Assembly (NCBI GenBank): GCA_049602155.1 | Contig: JBMYRH010000014.1 | Coordinates: 1 to 64,000, forward strand | DNA from: JBMYRH01 sp049602155 | Lineage (GTDB): Bacteria > Myxococcota_A > UBA9042 > PHBI01 > JBMYRH01 | DNA: 64,000 bases | Direction: 5' to 3' | Shown: in pieces, positions 23,813-33,085 of the stretch | Layout of the letters: each line of letters begins with the position of its first letter | How positions within the stretch are numbered: position 1 is the first letter of the stretch | The notes under the pieces: generated by a model | What the model saw: the letters and a program-made list of their open reading frames with translations, nothing else | The model's database searches: none | Told to the model about the DNA's origin: nothing | Position numbers and translations under genes: made by a program

Positions 23813-25393
23813 TTACTTGACCTTCTTGATCTCGCCGCTCTTGAGCTTCGCGAGGTAGTCATCGAGGTCGACCCGCACCTTACCGCTCAGGAGCAAGACT
23901 CCTAGAATGTTCGGGAACGCCATCGCGAGGATCATGAGGTCCGAGAAGTCGAGGATGTTGGTCGCTGTGACGATCGAGCCCAGGAAGGTGAACACCAGGA
24001 AGAGCAATCGGTAGACCATGGAGGAGCCGTCACCGAAGAGGAACGCCCAGCAGCGCTCTCCGTAATACGACCATGAGATCATGGTGGAGAAGGCGAAGAG
24101 CAACACCGCGACGCTTAGAACATGTGGGAACCAAGAGACGACCCCGCCCATCGCCTGGCTGGTCAGAGCGGCACCATCACTCGCGTCCACCGCAGTGCCG
24201 TAAGCGCCCGTGAGGATGATAACCAGCGCCGTCATACTGCACACGACGATGGTGTCGATGAAAGGCTCGAGGAGCGCGACGACGCCCTCTTCAACCGGGT
24301 ACTTCACCTTCGCAGCAGAGTGAGCAATCGCGGCCGAACCAATACCGGCCTCATTGGAGAAGACGGCGCGCTTGATACCGATCACCATGACACCTATGAA
24401 GCCGCCACCAACCGCCTGCGGGTCAAAAGCCTCCGTGAAGATCAGGGCCACTGCGGCAGGGACGTCGCCGAAATGAGTCAGGATAATGTAGAGGCAAGCC
24501 AGGACGTAGAGGCCGCACATTGCAGGGACAATCTTGTCAGCGACCTGAGCGATGCGCTGAATACCGCCGATAATGACGACACCTACTGCGAAGCTCATCG
24601 CCAAGCCGTACATCCACTCATTGCCGATCAGCCAAGGCGCCGAGTGCTTCACTGCGCCGAGCGACTGCACGACCTGGAAGGCGTTACCACCGCCAAATGA
24701 ACCGCCGATGCAGAGGATCGCGAAGAGCACGGCGAGAACCTTACCGAGGCCCTTTAGGCCCATCTCCTCCAGCCCCTTGGACAGGTAGAACATGGCGCCA
24801 CCCATGATCCGACCGTCGGGGCGAATCTCGCGGTACTTCTGCCCCAGCGTCACCTCGGTGAACTTAGCAGTCATCCCGAAGAAGCCGATGAGGAGCATCC
24901 AAAAGGTCGCTCCAGGGCCGCCGGTCGCGATAGCGATGGCGACACCGGCGATATTGCCGAGCCCGACCGTGGCCGAAAGCGCCGCGCTCAACGCCTGGAA
25001 GTGTGTGACCTCGCCTTCACTGTCCTCGTCATCATAGTCACCGCGAACGAGGTCAATCGCGTGGCGGAAGAGCCGGATGTTCACGAAGCCCATCCTGAAC
25101 GTGAAGAAGATAGCCCCGAAGAGCAACCAAGCGACGACGAAGGGCATGTCGATGCCTGGGATCGTCCAGAAGAGCACCGTGACCATGGCACCGACGACCG
25201 CACCAAACACCTCGTCTACAGCGTGCTCGAACCCTTGAGGTTTGGCCTCTGCTGCCGTGTCAGCGACCGTGGCGACGGCTGACTCGGCGGCCTCTGCAGA
25301 GTCAGCAGCGGCGGGCGCCTGAGCGATGGCCAACGACGGTGTGAGCATCATAACGAGCACGAGATGGGCGACAAGCCGCTTAATGCGCTTCAT
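23813..25393 (-). CDS. Sodium:alanine symporter family (AGCS) transporter
   Basis: This 526-residue inner-membrane protein imports a small amino acid such as alanine or glycine with sodium. The family signature ALSATVGLGNIAGVAIAIATGG is present, along with GQKYRE and NEAGIGSAAIAHSAAK. About ten hydrophobic helices follow. The N-terminus has a signal-peptide-like segment (ending LAIAQ) and an Ala/Glu-rich stretch of about 40 residues before the first true helix. Similar N-terminal extensions are known in some family members. GAGG lies 6 bases before the ATG. The gene appears monocistronic. Substrate is not certain. Confidence 0.92.
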   Translation of the reverse strand: MKRIKRLVAHLVLVMMLTPSLAIAQAPAAADSAEAAESAVATVADTAAEAKPQGFEHAVDEVFGAVVGAMVTVLFWTIPGIDMPFVVAWLLFGAIFFTFRMGFVNIRLFRHAIDLVRGDYDDEDSEGEVTHFQALSAALSATVGLGNIAGVAIAIATGGPGATFWMLLIGFFGMTAKFTEVTLGQKYREIRPDGRIMGGAMFYLSKGLEEMGLKGLGKVLAVLFAILCIGGSFGGGNAFQVVQSLGAVKHSAPWLIGNEWMYGLAMSFAVGVVIIGGIQRIAQVADKIVPAMCGLYVLACLYIILTHFGDVPAAVALIFTEAFDPQAVGGGFIGVMVIGIKRAVFSNEAGIGSAAIAHSAAKVKYPVEEGVVALLEPFIDTIVVCSMTALVIILTGAYGTAVDASDGAALTSQAMGGVVSWFPHVLSVAVLLFAFSTMISWSYYGERCWAFLFGDGSSMVYRLLFLVFTFLGSIVTATNILDFSDLMILAMAFPNILGVLLLSGKVRVDLDDYLAKLKSGEIKKVK

Positions 25394-25506
25394 AGGGCCT
25401 CTTCAAAGACGGTGAAAGCGGCCGGACGATAACGGAAAAGAAGACGATCGCCCAGAGCATCGCTAGTTCAGCGCACCAGAGCGTCGATTACAGGTCGACG
25501 AGGGCC

Positions 25507-27282
25507 TCAATCGGTCGTGACGCGTAAGACCTCTTCGAAGCTCGTCACGCCCTGAGCGAGCTTCTTGATCGCGCTCTCACGCAAGGTCGCCATCCCGTCG
25601 GCGCGGGCGGTCCGAGTGATGTCGGGTGACGCATGACCATCGATGACCATGCCGCGCAGTCGATCGCTCATCGGCATCACCTCGAAGACACCGATGCGAC
25701 CTCGCAACCCCGTATGACGACAATCTGGGCACCCCTTGCCGTGAACGACAGGCAGATGCGGCGCATCCCCGTCTTCAGGCACAGGGAGCCCGAGGGCCAT
25801 CAGCTGCTCTTTTGAGAGGGCGGTCTCTACACGACAAGATTCACAGACTTTTCGCACCAGGCGTTGTGCGATCACACCGACGACCGTCGACGCGATCAGG
25901 AAGGGCTCCACGCCGAGCTCGGCGAGCCGCGTAAGGGCACCACCCGTGTCGTTGGTGTGGAGGGTGGAGAGGACAAGGTGGCCGGTGAGCGCTGCTTGAA
26001 TGGCATTCTCAGCGGTCTCTTTGTCGCGGATTTCTCCGACCATGATCACATCGGGGTCTTGTCGAAGGATCGTCCGAAGCGCGCTCGCGAAGGTGATCCC
26101 AGCCTTCGGGAGCACCGAGGTCTGGTTAAATTCTTCGACGACCATCTCGATCGGATCCTCGATGGTGGTCACGTTCACGCGCTCTGTCGCGAGCACCTGA
26201 AGCGCAGAGTAGAGCGTCGTCGTCTTGCCGCTCCCCGTAGGCCCAGTGACAAGGAGGAGCCCGTGAGGTCGCGCAATGAACGACTCGAAAGACTCGAAGT
26301 CTGACGGGGTGAACCCTAGATTCTGGATATCCTGCAGGAGGATCTCGGGGTCAAAGATTCGGATAACCAGCTTCTCGCCGAACGCCACGGGGAGCGTCGA
26401 GACGCGGAGCTCGATCTCGATATCATCATGGCGCGTCTTAATGCGCCCATCCTGTGGGCGACGCTTCTCAGCGATGTCGAGCCTCGCGAGCGTCTTCAGC
26501 CGACTTATTACGGCGCGGTGGACCCCGATCGGGAGCTTCTGAACTGTGTGCAAAATCCCATCGATTCGGCAGCGCACATGCCCTTCGTCACGCTTGGGCT
26601 CCAAGTGCAAGTCACTCGCCCCCTGATCAAACGCATAGCGGAGGAGGTAGTCCACGGCGTTTACGATGTGCTGATCATTGGATTCAAGCTCATCGAGCGA
26701 CTTCATCTTGAAGAGCTGCTCAAGGTTGCCGAGATCAGCACCGGTGTTGAGGTCAGTCTCAGCGGCCTGGAGCGTCCGCCGGAACCCGTAGACCTCGCGG
26801 ATAATCTTAAGGATATCCGTCTTGGACGACACCACGATGTCGACCTGACCTCCGGCGAGGTTCCGAACCATCTCGATCGCGTCGATGTTGAAGGGATCGT
26901 CGGTCGCGAGCCTCAACCTGCCATTTGATCGGCTCAGCGGAAGAAAGCGATGTTTGGTCGCAAACGGACGAGACAACGTGCTCGTGATCAGCTGTGTGTC
27001 GAGCTTTAGCGGGTCTATCTTTTCGTAAGGCAGCGACTCGCTGGAGGCGATCGCCTCCATGATCTTATCCTCACTCAACCCATCGAGTTGAAAGCTCGCT
27101 AGGAGCTCAACGGGGGTGATCTCGATCAGCTTACCAGCACGACCACCCGCACTACTGCGGCTCAGTCGATAGCGCTGTGCGCTCTGATTTGCGACGAGCT
27201 CCTGTGCTTGGGTTTCCCCCAGCAAACCCGAGCGCTGAAGGAGCTCAAGAACATAGTCGAAGTTGAATCGGCCGTTTTGCAC
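25507..27282 (-). CDS. GspE/PilB-type secretion ATPase
   Basis: This 591-residue hexameric ATPase would power a type II secretion or type IV pilus-like machine. The start is GTG at 27282. An MshEN-type N-terminal domain is visible (SESLPYEKIDP, RPFATKHRFLPLSR). The ATPase core has Walker A GPTGSGKTTTLYSAL, Asp box TIEDPIE, Walker B DPDVIMVGEIRD and His box LSTLHTND. The zinc-binding pair CESC and CPDC is present near residues 480-525. No other pilus or secretion gene is adjacent, so the partner machine is encoded elsewhere. It is divergent from the zinc-ribbon gene. Confidence 0.93.
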   Translation of the reverse strand: MQNGRFNFDYVLELLQRSGLLGETQAQELVANQSAQRYRLSRSSAGGRAGKLIEITPVELLASFQLDGLSEDKIMEAIASSESLPYEKIDPLKLDTQLITSTLSRPFATKHRFLPLSRSNGRLRLATDDPFNIDAIEMVRNLAGGQVDIVVSSKTDILKIIREVYGFRRTLQAAETDLNTGADLGNLEQLFKMKSLDELESNDQHIVNAVDYLLRYAFDQGASDLHLEPKRDEGHVRCRIDGILHTVQKLPIGVHRAVISRLKTLARLDIAEKRRPQDGRIKTRHDDIEIELRVSTLPVAFGEKLVIRIFDPEILLQDIQNLGFTPSDFESFESFIARPHGLLLVTGPTGSGKTTTLYSALQVLATERVNVTTIEDPIEMVVEEFNQTSVLPKAGITFASALRTILRQDPDVIMVGEIRDKETAENAIQAALTGHLVLSTLHTNDTGGALTRLAELGVEPFLIASTVVGVIAQRLVRKVCESCRVETALSKEQLMALGLPVPEDGDAPHLPVVHGKGCPDCRHTGLRGRIGVFEVMPMSDRLRGMVIDGHASPDITRTARADGMATLRESAIKKLAQGVTSFEEVLRVTTD

Positions 27283-27392
27283 AGCGACATGATACCATTT
27301 TCGACGCGCCGGTGGGGAGCATGCCCGCTGGCGAGTTAATAAGGCTCGTGCTAAAACAGGCCCCTGAACGGGCGACGGAGACCTATTCCGGT

Positions 27393-28331
27393 ATGGAGAT
27401 CATCTGCATCAGCTGTTGGCGGGCGTTCGATCACGACACGTCGACGGCCGCGGCGCAGGTCACGTGCCCGCACTGTGGCTTCTCACAGCCAGGTCCGGAC
27501 CCCTCGAGTCTGAACGCCAAGCTGGACGCCAATACACGCCCATCTGAGGTCGCGACAGCCGACGACGACGCTGGGTTGGACAGCTCATCGACAGACCCCG
27601 AGATGCCTGTCATGGAGGCGTCCGAGCCCGCCGCTGAGCCTGCCGAAGAGGCCCCAAAGACGGCCCCTGCCGAGGCGCCACCGAAACGCCCCCAGACCAT
27701 GGAGTACAACGCCATCCCCAAGGCAGAGGCGACCCCGGCCCCAGCGGCCGCCCCTCCGCCCCCCGCGCCGGAAGAGCCACCGAAGCCAGATCACCGCTGG
27801 CGACTGAAGACACCAAGCAAGCTCGTCCTCTATTTCTCCGATCATGAGGCCATGTCGCGCTACCTGACCGGGGATGAAGACACGGGCTACTCGGTCGCGT
27901 GTGGCCCTGGTCCATTCCGGACGCTGACAGGGTTCATCACCGCGATGCGCGTGACCGACGACCCCTTGGAGGCGTTGGTCAACGTCCCTCCCGCAGAGGA
28001 TGACGATAGCGGTGCACCGCAGGCGGCGCCCATCCCATCCGCACCTCGCCCTCGCAGCGGCGCGCGCACAGGCGCGAAATCAGCGCCCCGCTCCGCCGCG
28101 AAATCAGAGCCGAACTTGGACAAGAAGCTGCCCTCGGATAAGGCGCCCCAGACGCGACCGCGGACCCGACGACGGCGCACCTCGGCCACCAGCGACTTCT
28201 CGTTCCGCAAGACACAAGAGCAGAACCCCTGGCCGGGTCGTCTGCTCTTCCTCACGATTGGGCTCCTCGCTGGCGGTGCAGCGATCTACTACGTGGCTTG
28301 GCTGGGCCTGCTGCCCGGAATCGTCTATTGA
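27393..28331 (+). CDS. Zinc-ribbon, GYF_2-like, single-TM protein
   Basis: The protein is 312 residues from the ATG at 27393. The frame is open from 27312, but that part is not conserved-looking. The N-terminus is a zinc ribbon with C5-x2-C8 and C25-x2-C28 (MJ0042-like). An Ala/Pro/Glu-rich linker follows. A domain beginning RWRLKTPSKLVLYFSDHEAMS resembles, by position of RW, F and EA, the GYF_2 domain of the next gene. A basic linker and a C-terminal hydrophobic helix (LLFLTIGLLAGGAAIYYV) follow, so the zinc ribbon should be cytoplasmic. The layout is like the myxobacterial gliding protein GltJ/AgmX. That likeness is inference. Its stop overlaps the next start. Confidence 0.75.
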   Translation: MEIICISCWRAFDHDTSTAAAQVTCPHCGFSQPGPDPSSLNAKLDANTRPSEVATADDDAGLDSSSTDPEMPVMEASEPAAEPAEEAPKTAPAEAPPKRPQTMEYNAIPKAEATPAPAAAPPPPAPEEPPKPDHRWRLKTPSKLVLYFSDHEAMSRYLTGDEDTGYSVACGPGPFRTLTGFITAMRVTDDPLEALVNVPPAEDDDSGAPQAAPIPSAPRPRSGARTGAKSAPRSAAKSEPNLDKKLPSDKAPQTRPRTRRRRTSATSDFSFRKTQEQNPWPGRLLFLTIGLLAGGAAIYYVAWLGLLPGIVY

Positions 28332-29887
28332 GCGAGCAGGAGCCGCCCGTCAGTCGATGGCTCGTTCGGAAGTCGGACGGGACGGAGCTGAGGTTCCCCT
28401 CGCTTGAGGCGCTGAAGGGCTACATCCTCAGCGGTGTCGTGGCGGCCGGAGACGTGGTCGCCCCTGAGGACGCGAGCTGGGCTCGGGTTGAAGATCTCGC
28501 TGAGCTCTCTGCCCTGATGGGCATGATCGCTCCGCCGGCCGAGGAATCAGCCGCCCTGACTGAGTCCGAACCAAGCGACGCCGACCAGCCCGACAACGTC
28601 CTAAACAACGTCGCTAACACATCGACCGAAGCTAGCCTTGGGATGAGCGCCGAGGAGGCGGCCGTGATGGCGAACAGCCCCACGACCAAACCACCGCCAC
28701 TCCCCAAGGACGAGCGAGTTCACATCGAAGAGGAAGACGAGCCCCGGACCGTCTACTCGGGTCCGCCGTCTTTCGATCACGACCCTCCAAGTATACACCG
28801 CGACCCGCTCTCGGACTTCTCGAAGGCGCACCCGCCCCTCTCTCAGGCCCTCGTCACGCCGGACAAGAGCCCCCTCGAAGAGGCCACCTTAAACCCCCTC
28901 TCTCGCCCACTTCACACCACGACGGCCAGCGAAGATGCGCTCCTCTCCGGGCCGATCACCCATGATGGAGCCGGCTATCCTCTCTCTCGGCCTATCTCAA
29001 GAGCCGACAGCGCACCTCAAACTCACGAGGTCATGACGCTGAACCTGCGGCGCGCCCAGCGCCGACGGATCATCATCGGCTCTATCGTCATCGGGATGCT
29101 CGTCTCCGCTGGCATCTTCTTCGCCGTGCGCAACATTCAAGAGGCCTCATTGCCGCCCGATGAGAAAAACACTGAGGCCGCAGCTGAAGTGACAGTGGTC
29201 CCCGCCAAAGCACCCACATCGCCACCCACAGATGAAGGTGCTGCCCCCCCGGCAACCCAAGAAGCAAAAACCACTGCAGAGCCCGAAGACACCGCTAAAG
29301 CCTCTTCCGAGACGCAGAAAGTCGACGCGAAAGAGGCCTCATCAAACGCGACGACAGATGACAAGGCGAGCGCCTCAAAGGTCGCAGGAGCAGCACCGGA
29401 GAAGATTGCCCCCACGAAAGCTCCGACGACGCCCGCGAAGTCGAGCGTAGAGGGCAAAGCTAAGAGCGACACGAAGGCCAAGGCCACAAAGGGGGCCAGC
29501 AAGAAGGGCTCTGGAGAGCAGTCTCAAGTGGTGACACCGGCAAACATTGATGGCCTCTTAGCGAGGGCGAAGAAGGTCCGAAAGAAGAACCCGAAAGAGG
29601 CGCTCCGCCTCTATAAGATCGTCCTCAGTAAGAACCCCAGCCATGGCGACGCCATGCAACTGGCTGCGCGCGCCTATCTGCAGCTTGGCCGCTCCATGGA
29701 CGCCATCAAGCTGCTGAAGACCTGTCGCAAACAGCGGCCACGATTTAGCCCCTGCCTCTACTACCTTGGCCGCTCGTATGAGCGCGCTGGACAGGGAGCC
29801 GCTGCGAAGAAGGCCTACAAGACCCTCGTCGATGAGTTCCCAGGCTCGTCGCTCTCCACCAAGGCGCGAAAAAAACTCGGAGAGTGA
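28328..29887 (+). CDS. GYF_2, single-TM, C-terminal TPR protein
   Basis: I chose the TTG at 28328, which shares TTGA with the previous stop and gives 519 residues. A TTG at 28298 would add 10 residues; the start is uncertain. The N-terminus holds a GYF_2-type domain (RWLVRKSDGTELRFPSLEALKGYILSG, with W at the end of the motif). A low-complexity region follows, then a transmembrane helix (RRIIIGSIVIGMLVSAGIFFAV) at about residue 250. After a long Ala/Lys/Thr-rich linker come two or three TPR units (LRLYKIVLSKNPSHGDAMQLAARAYLQLG). The cytoplasmic/periplasmic split suggests a trans-envelope linker working with the zinc-ribbon protein. Confidence 0.75.
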   Translation: MSEQEPPVSRWLVRKSDGTELRFPSLEALKGYILSGVVAAGDVVAPEDASWARVEDLAELSALMGMIAPPAEESAALTESEPSDADQPDNVLNNVANTSTEASLGMSAEEAAVMANSPTTKPPPLPKDERVHIEEEDEPRTVYSGPPSFDHDPPSIHRDPLSDFSKAHPPLSQALVTPDKSPLEEATLNPLSRPLHTTTASEDALLSGPITHDGAGYPLSRPISRADSAPQTHEVMTLNLRRAQRRRIIIGSIVIGMLVSAGIFFAVRNIQEASLPPDEKNTEAAAEVTVVPAKAPTSPPTDEGAAPPATQEAKTTAEPEDTAKASSETQKVDAKEASSNATTDDKASASKVAGAAPEKIAPTKAPTTPAKSSVEGKAKSDTKAKATKGASKKGSGEQSQVVTPANIDGLLARAKKVRKKNPKEALRLYKIVLSKNPSHGDAMQLAARAYLQLGRSMDAIKLLKTCRKQRPRFSPCLYYLGRSYERAGQGAAAKKAYKTLVDEFPGSSLSTKARKKLGE

Positions 29888-30732
29888 GCGTGGCAGCGAC
29901 CCCCTCGCTCAAGAGTTGGCACCCTGACGGGCGATGGATAAACGTCGATGGCGTGCGCGCCCATGTGGTCCGACGAGGCGACAAGGACCGCCCAAAACTA
30001 GTCCTCATCCACGGGTTCTTAATGTCGAGCTGGGCGTGGCGACGCAACATCGACGTGCTCTCCGCCGACTTCGATGTCATCGCTCCCTGTCTCCGCGGGT
30101 TCGGGTGGAGTGAGCGCGACACGGGCCGCCACGATCTCTCAGGGCTCGGCCAGTTCGTGCTCGACATGTTGGACGCACTCAAGGTCGATCGCTTTGGCGT
30201 GGTCGGTAACAGCCTGGGCGGCGCGTTGGCCATCTGGCTCGCGCGAGTGGCCCCTGAGCGAGTCACGCGCGTGGGGCTCGTGAACGCGCTGGCGATACGC
30301 GAGCTCGCCCCAAAAGTCCCCGCGCTTTTGACCATGCCGTTTATGGCCCCACTCTATCGCGTGGCCATTCAACCCACAGTGGCGCGCCTCGGACTTCAAG
30401 TGTTGGCCTACAAAAGGCTCCGAGTCGGCGCCGAGTATATCGCGGGATTTCGAGAGCAAGTGCGACCCCGACGGACCGTCCGCACGATGCTCAGCGTCGC
30501 CCGTGACTTAACCTCTATCGTCACCTGGGTGGACGCGGAGCTCGAGCATATCGAGCAGCCTGTGCTGATCACTTGGGGAGAGCGCGATGGGATCCTCGGT
30601 GCACGCCCGGGCCCCCTCTTGAAAACACGCATCCCCAATGCGCGCCTGATCACCTTCCCTGAGTGCGGTCATTGCCCCCATGAAGAGGCCCCTGAGCGCT
30701 TCAATACCGCGATCCGGGCGTTCTTCGCGTGA
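29884..30732 (+). CDS. Alpha/beta hydrolase
   Basis: This 282-residue protein has the alpha/beta hydrolase fold. The oxyanion region is LIHGFLMSSWAWRRN. The nucleophile elbow is GNSLGG with S110. The acid is D235 in WGERDG, and the His is H263 in GHCPHEE. No signal peptide is visible, so it is likely cytoplasmic. The start GTG shares GTGA with the upstream TPR gene, linking it to that operon. The substrate is unknown; haloalkane dehalogenase, esterase and epoxide hydrolase relatives share this pattern. Confidence 0.88.
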   Translation: MSVAATPSLKSWHPDGRWINVDGVRAHVVRRGDKDRPKLVLIHGFLMSSWAWRRNIDVLSADFDVIAPCLRGFGWSERDTGRHDLSGLGQFVLDMLDALKVDRFGVVGNSLGGALAIWLARVAPERVTRVGLVNALAIRELAPKVPALLTMPFMAPLYRVAIQPTVARLGLQVLAYKRLRVGAEYIAGFREQVRPRRTVRTMLSVARDLTSIVTWVDAELEHIEQPVLITWGERDGILGARPGPLLKTRIPNARLITFPECGHCPHEEAPERFNTAIRAFFA

Positions 30733-30796
30733 CGATGGATCCTCACACTGCTACAAGCCCTCCCATTGCCTGACCGTATGACAACAAGGGTGCACC

Positions 30797-31087
30797 ATGG
30801 AGCATGTTGACGATCTCACCGTCCACTATGAGGACGAAGGCGAAGTCGTAGTCGAGGAGCTCGCCAAGTCCGTGTTGTCCAAAGGCGCTTGGGCCACTGT
30901 GCTGTTCAAGTACCGCCAATGGGACAACCGCAAGAACGAGATGAGCGATATCAAGTACACCATTCGGCGCTACCAAAAGCGCAATGGCCAGTACCGCCAG
31001 CAGGCGAAATTCAACATCTCGTCGACCAAGCAAGCGACCGGCCTCGTCGATGCCCTGAGCGCCTGGATCAGCGAAGACGGGGCTTAA
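30797..31087 (+). CDS. Small conserved-looking protein of unknown function
   Basis: This 96-residue protein has no signal peptide or membrane helix. It is mixed acidic and basic, with an acidic N-terminus (VHYEDEGEVVVEELAKS) and a basic middle (YTIRRYQKRNGQYRQQAKFNI). AAGGG lies about 7 bases before the ATG. I recall similar short proteins in this bacterial group with the pattern KGAWATVLF and YRQWD, but no function is assigned. It is 64 bases after the hydrolase and convergent with the TPR gene, sharing a TTAA at the two stops. Confidence 0.7.
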   Translation: MEHVDDLTVHYEDEGEVVVEELAKSVLSKGAWATVLFKYRQWDNRKNEMSDIKYTIRRYQKRNGQYRQQAKFNISSTKQATGLVDALSAWISEDGA

Positions 31088-31674
31088 CCCTCGTCGTCCC
31101 CTAACCGGGCAATCGAACGCTGAACCTCCAAGACGTCCTCTGCCTTGGGGGCGGCCCTTAGGTAAGCCCGATAAGCCGACACGGCGCGCTCGTGATCACC
31201 GAGACCTTCTTCTGACTTGCCAAGGTTGAACCACGCCTGAGCGGAGAAGGGGTTGACCTCGAGGCTCGCGCGATACGCCTTGGCGGCCTCTTCAAAGGCC
31301 TGCACGTCGAGGAAGGCGTTCCCCAGCAAGAAGAGGGAATCGAAGTGATTGGGTCGCTCCGCTAGGACGCATGCGACCAGCTGCGCAGCTTCTCCAGGTG
31401 CCCCTAAGCTCAGGCGCAGGTCGGCGAGTTCGACATAGGCATCGAGCGCCTCGGGGCGCTCCTTGACCGAGCGACGCAGCCGATCCTCGGCTCGCTCGAT
31501 GAACCCAAGATCTCGCTCCGCCTTGGCGAGCAGCAAGACGGCCTCATCATCCTCAGGCGTCAACGCAACCACGCGCTCCAGCTCAGCCATCGCGCGCGGG
31601 GTGTCCCCAGAGTCCAGGGCGTCAAGGGCCGCATTAAAGTGCTCGGCCGGGTCTGGATCGATCTCCTCACTCAT
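31084..31674 (-). CDS. Cytoplasmic TPR protein
   Basis: This 196-residue protein has no export signal and is made of about five TPR helix pairs (MAELERVVALTPEDDEAVLLLAKAERDLGF, LGNAFLDVQAFEEAAKAYRAS, AWFNLGKSEEGLGDHERAVSAYRAYL). TPRs mediate protein contacts; the partner is unknown. It is divergent from mnmE, with 86 bases between the two starts. Its TAA stop shares TTAA (31084-31087) with the convergent small gene. Confidence 0.85.
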   Translation of the reverse strand: MSEEIDPDPAEHFNAALDALDSGDTPRAMAELERVVALTPEDDEAVLLLAKAERDLGFIERAEDRLRRSVKERPEALDAYVELADLRLSLGAPGEAAQLVACVLAERPNHFDSLFLLGNAFLDVQAFEEAAKAYRASLEVNPFSAQAWFNLGKSEEGLGDHERAVSAYRAYLRAAPKAEDVLEVQRSIARLGDDEG

Positions 31675-31760
31675 CCTCGCTTCAGCCTCCTACTGAAAAT
31701 GACCGCTTGCCCTTCACAGGTCGGCCAGCCATCAATGTCATCCTTCAAGGTCAAGCATCC

Positions 31761-33068
31761 ATGATTCCCCACCAAGATACCATCGCAGCCATCGCCACCG
31801 CCGCAGGGGGCGGTGTAGGCATCATACGACTCTCGGGTCCGGACGCGATCGCGATCACGAAGCGCCACTTCGATGGGTTCCCAGCCGAACCTCAAGCACG
31901 CTACGCCTACCACGGCTGGTGGCGAAATCACGATGGCCAAGCGCTGGACGAGGGCCTCGTGTTGCTCATGCCCGGCCCAGCCTCATTTACAGGTGAGGAC
32001 GTCGCCGAGGTTCACCTCCACGGTGGTGCCCTTAACCTCAGGCGCGCCCTTGAGGTCTGTACGCAAGCTGGCGCACGCCCTGCCGAGCCAGGAGAGTTCA
32101 GCCGCAGAGCGTTCTTGAATGGTCGAATGGACCTCACCCGCGCGGAGGCCATCGCGGATCTGATCGCTGCTCGCACCGATCACGCTCTTGAGACCGCGCG
32201 CGCGCACCTCGGAGGCGCCCTAGCCTCACGCTGCCTTGAGGCGAGAGAGCGCGTGATCGACCTTCGGGCGAGGCTTGAGGTCACCATCGACTTTGTCGAT
32301 GAGGACGTCCCCGTCATCGACCCAGCGGAGCTCGAGGCGGACGCGAGGGGCCTCGCCGAGGAGATGGCCGGGTTAGCCGGCACGTTCAACCAAGGCCGAC
32401 TCTGGCAAGAGGGTGCGCGAGTCGCACTCACGGGCCCACCAAATGCAGGTAAGTCGAGCCTGTTTAATGCGCTTTGCGGCCAAGATCGCGCCATCGTCAC
32501 AGCGACCGCAGGCACCACACGCGACACCCTTGAAGCCACGATCGATCTCCTCGGTGTCCCCGTCGTCCTCGTCGACACAGCGGGTCTTCGAGACACGAAC
32601 GATCCCATCGAGGCAGAGGGGGTCGCGCGCGCCCATCGCGCTGCAAAAGAGGCCGACCTGATCCTCACGCTCATCGCCGAAGACGACACAAACTCCCCTG
32701 CACAGAGCGGACTCTTGATCGCCTCCAAGGCCGACGTACGAGCCTCGATTCCAGAGGGTGCCCTACCAGTCAGTGCAGTGACTGGCGCAGGGCTCAAGGA
32801 GCTCGAGCGCGCCATCCTCGACCGACTCGGCGGACGCGCAGAGGGCCATGGCCAACTTGTGATCACCCGGACACGGCATCACGCCGCCCTTCAGCGGGCC
32901 AGTGGGTGCCTTATCGCGGCGGCAGAGGCCTTGGCCAGCGGTGAACCCGCTGAGTTCGTGGCTGTCGACGTCGCGGAGGCCACCGATGCCTTGGGAGAGA
33001 TCGTCGGGCTCACGACGATCGAGGATGTCCTCGATCGACTCTTTGGGAGCTTCTGCATCGGCAAATGA
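31761..33068 (+). CDS. mnmE: tRNA modification GTPase MnmE
   Basis: The protein is 435 residues from the ATG at 31761. The frame is open from 31707, but the family start is DTIAAIATAAGGGVGIIRLSG. MnmE works with MnmG to make 5-carboxymethylaminomethyl or related modifications at the wobble U34 of tRNAs. The folate-binding N-terminal domain includes PAEPGEFSRRAFLNGRMDL. The G domain has GPPNAGKSSLF, DTAGLRDT and an ASKAD-type G4. The C-terminal FCIGK with the conserved Cys is present. It is not beside jag and yidC, as it often is elsewhere. Confidence 0.96.
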   Translation: MIPHQDTIAAIATAAGGGVGIIRLSGPDAIAITKRHFDGFPAEPQARYAYHGWWRNHDGQALDEGLVLLMPGPASFTGEDVAEVHLHGGALNLRRALEVCTQAGARPAEPGEFSRRAFLNGRMDLTRAEAIADLIAARTDHALETARAHLGGALASRCLEARERVIDLRARLEVTIDFVDEDVPVIDPAELEADARGLAEEMAGLAGTFNQGRLWQEGARVALTGPPNAGKSSLFNALCGQDRAIVTATAGTTRDTLEATIDLLGVPVVLVDTAGLRDTNDPIEAEGVARAHRAAKEADLILTLIAEDDTNSPAQSGLLIASKADVRASIPEGALPVSAVTGAGLKELERAILDRLGGRAEGHGQLVITRTRHHAALQRASGCLIAAAEALASGEPAEFVAVDVAEATDALGEIVGLTTIEDVLDRLFGSFCIGK

Positions 33069-33085
33069 ACCGAATTGAGAGCGCG

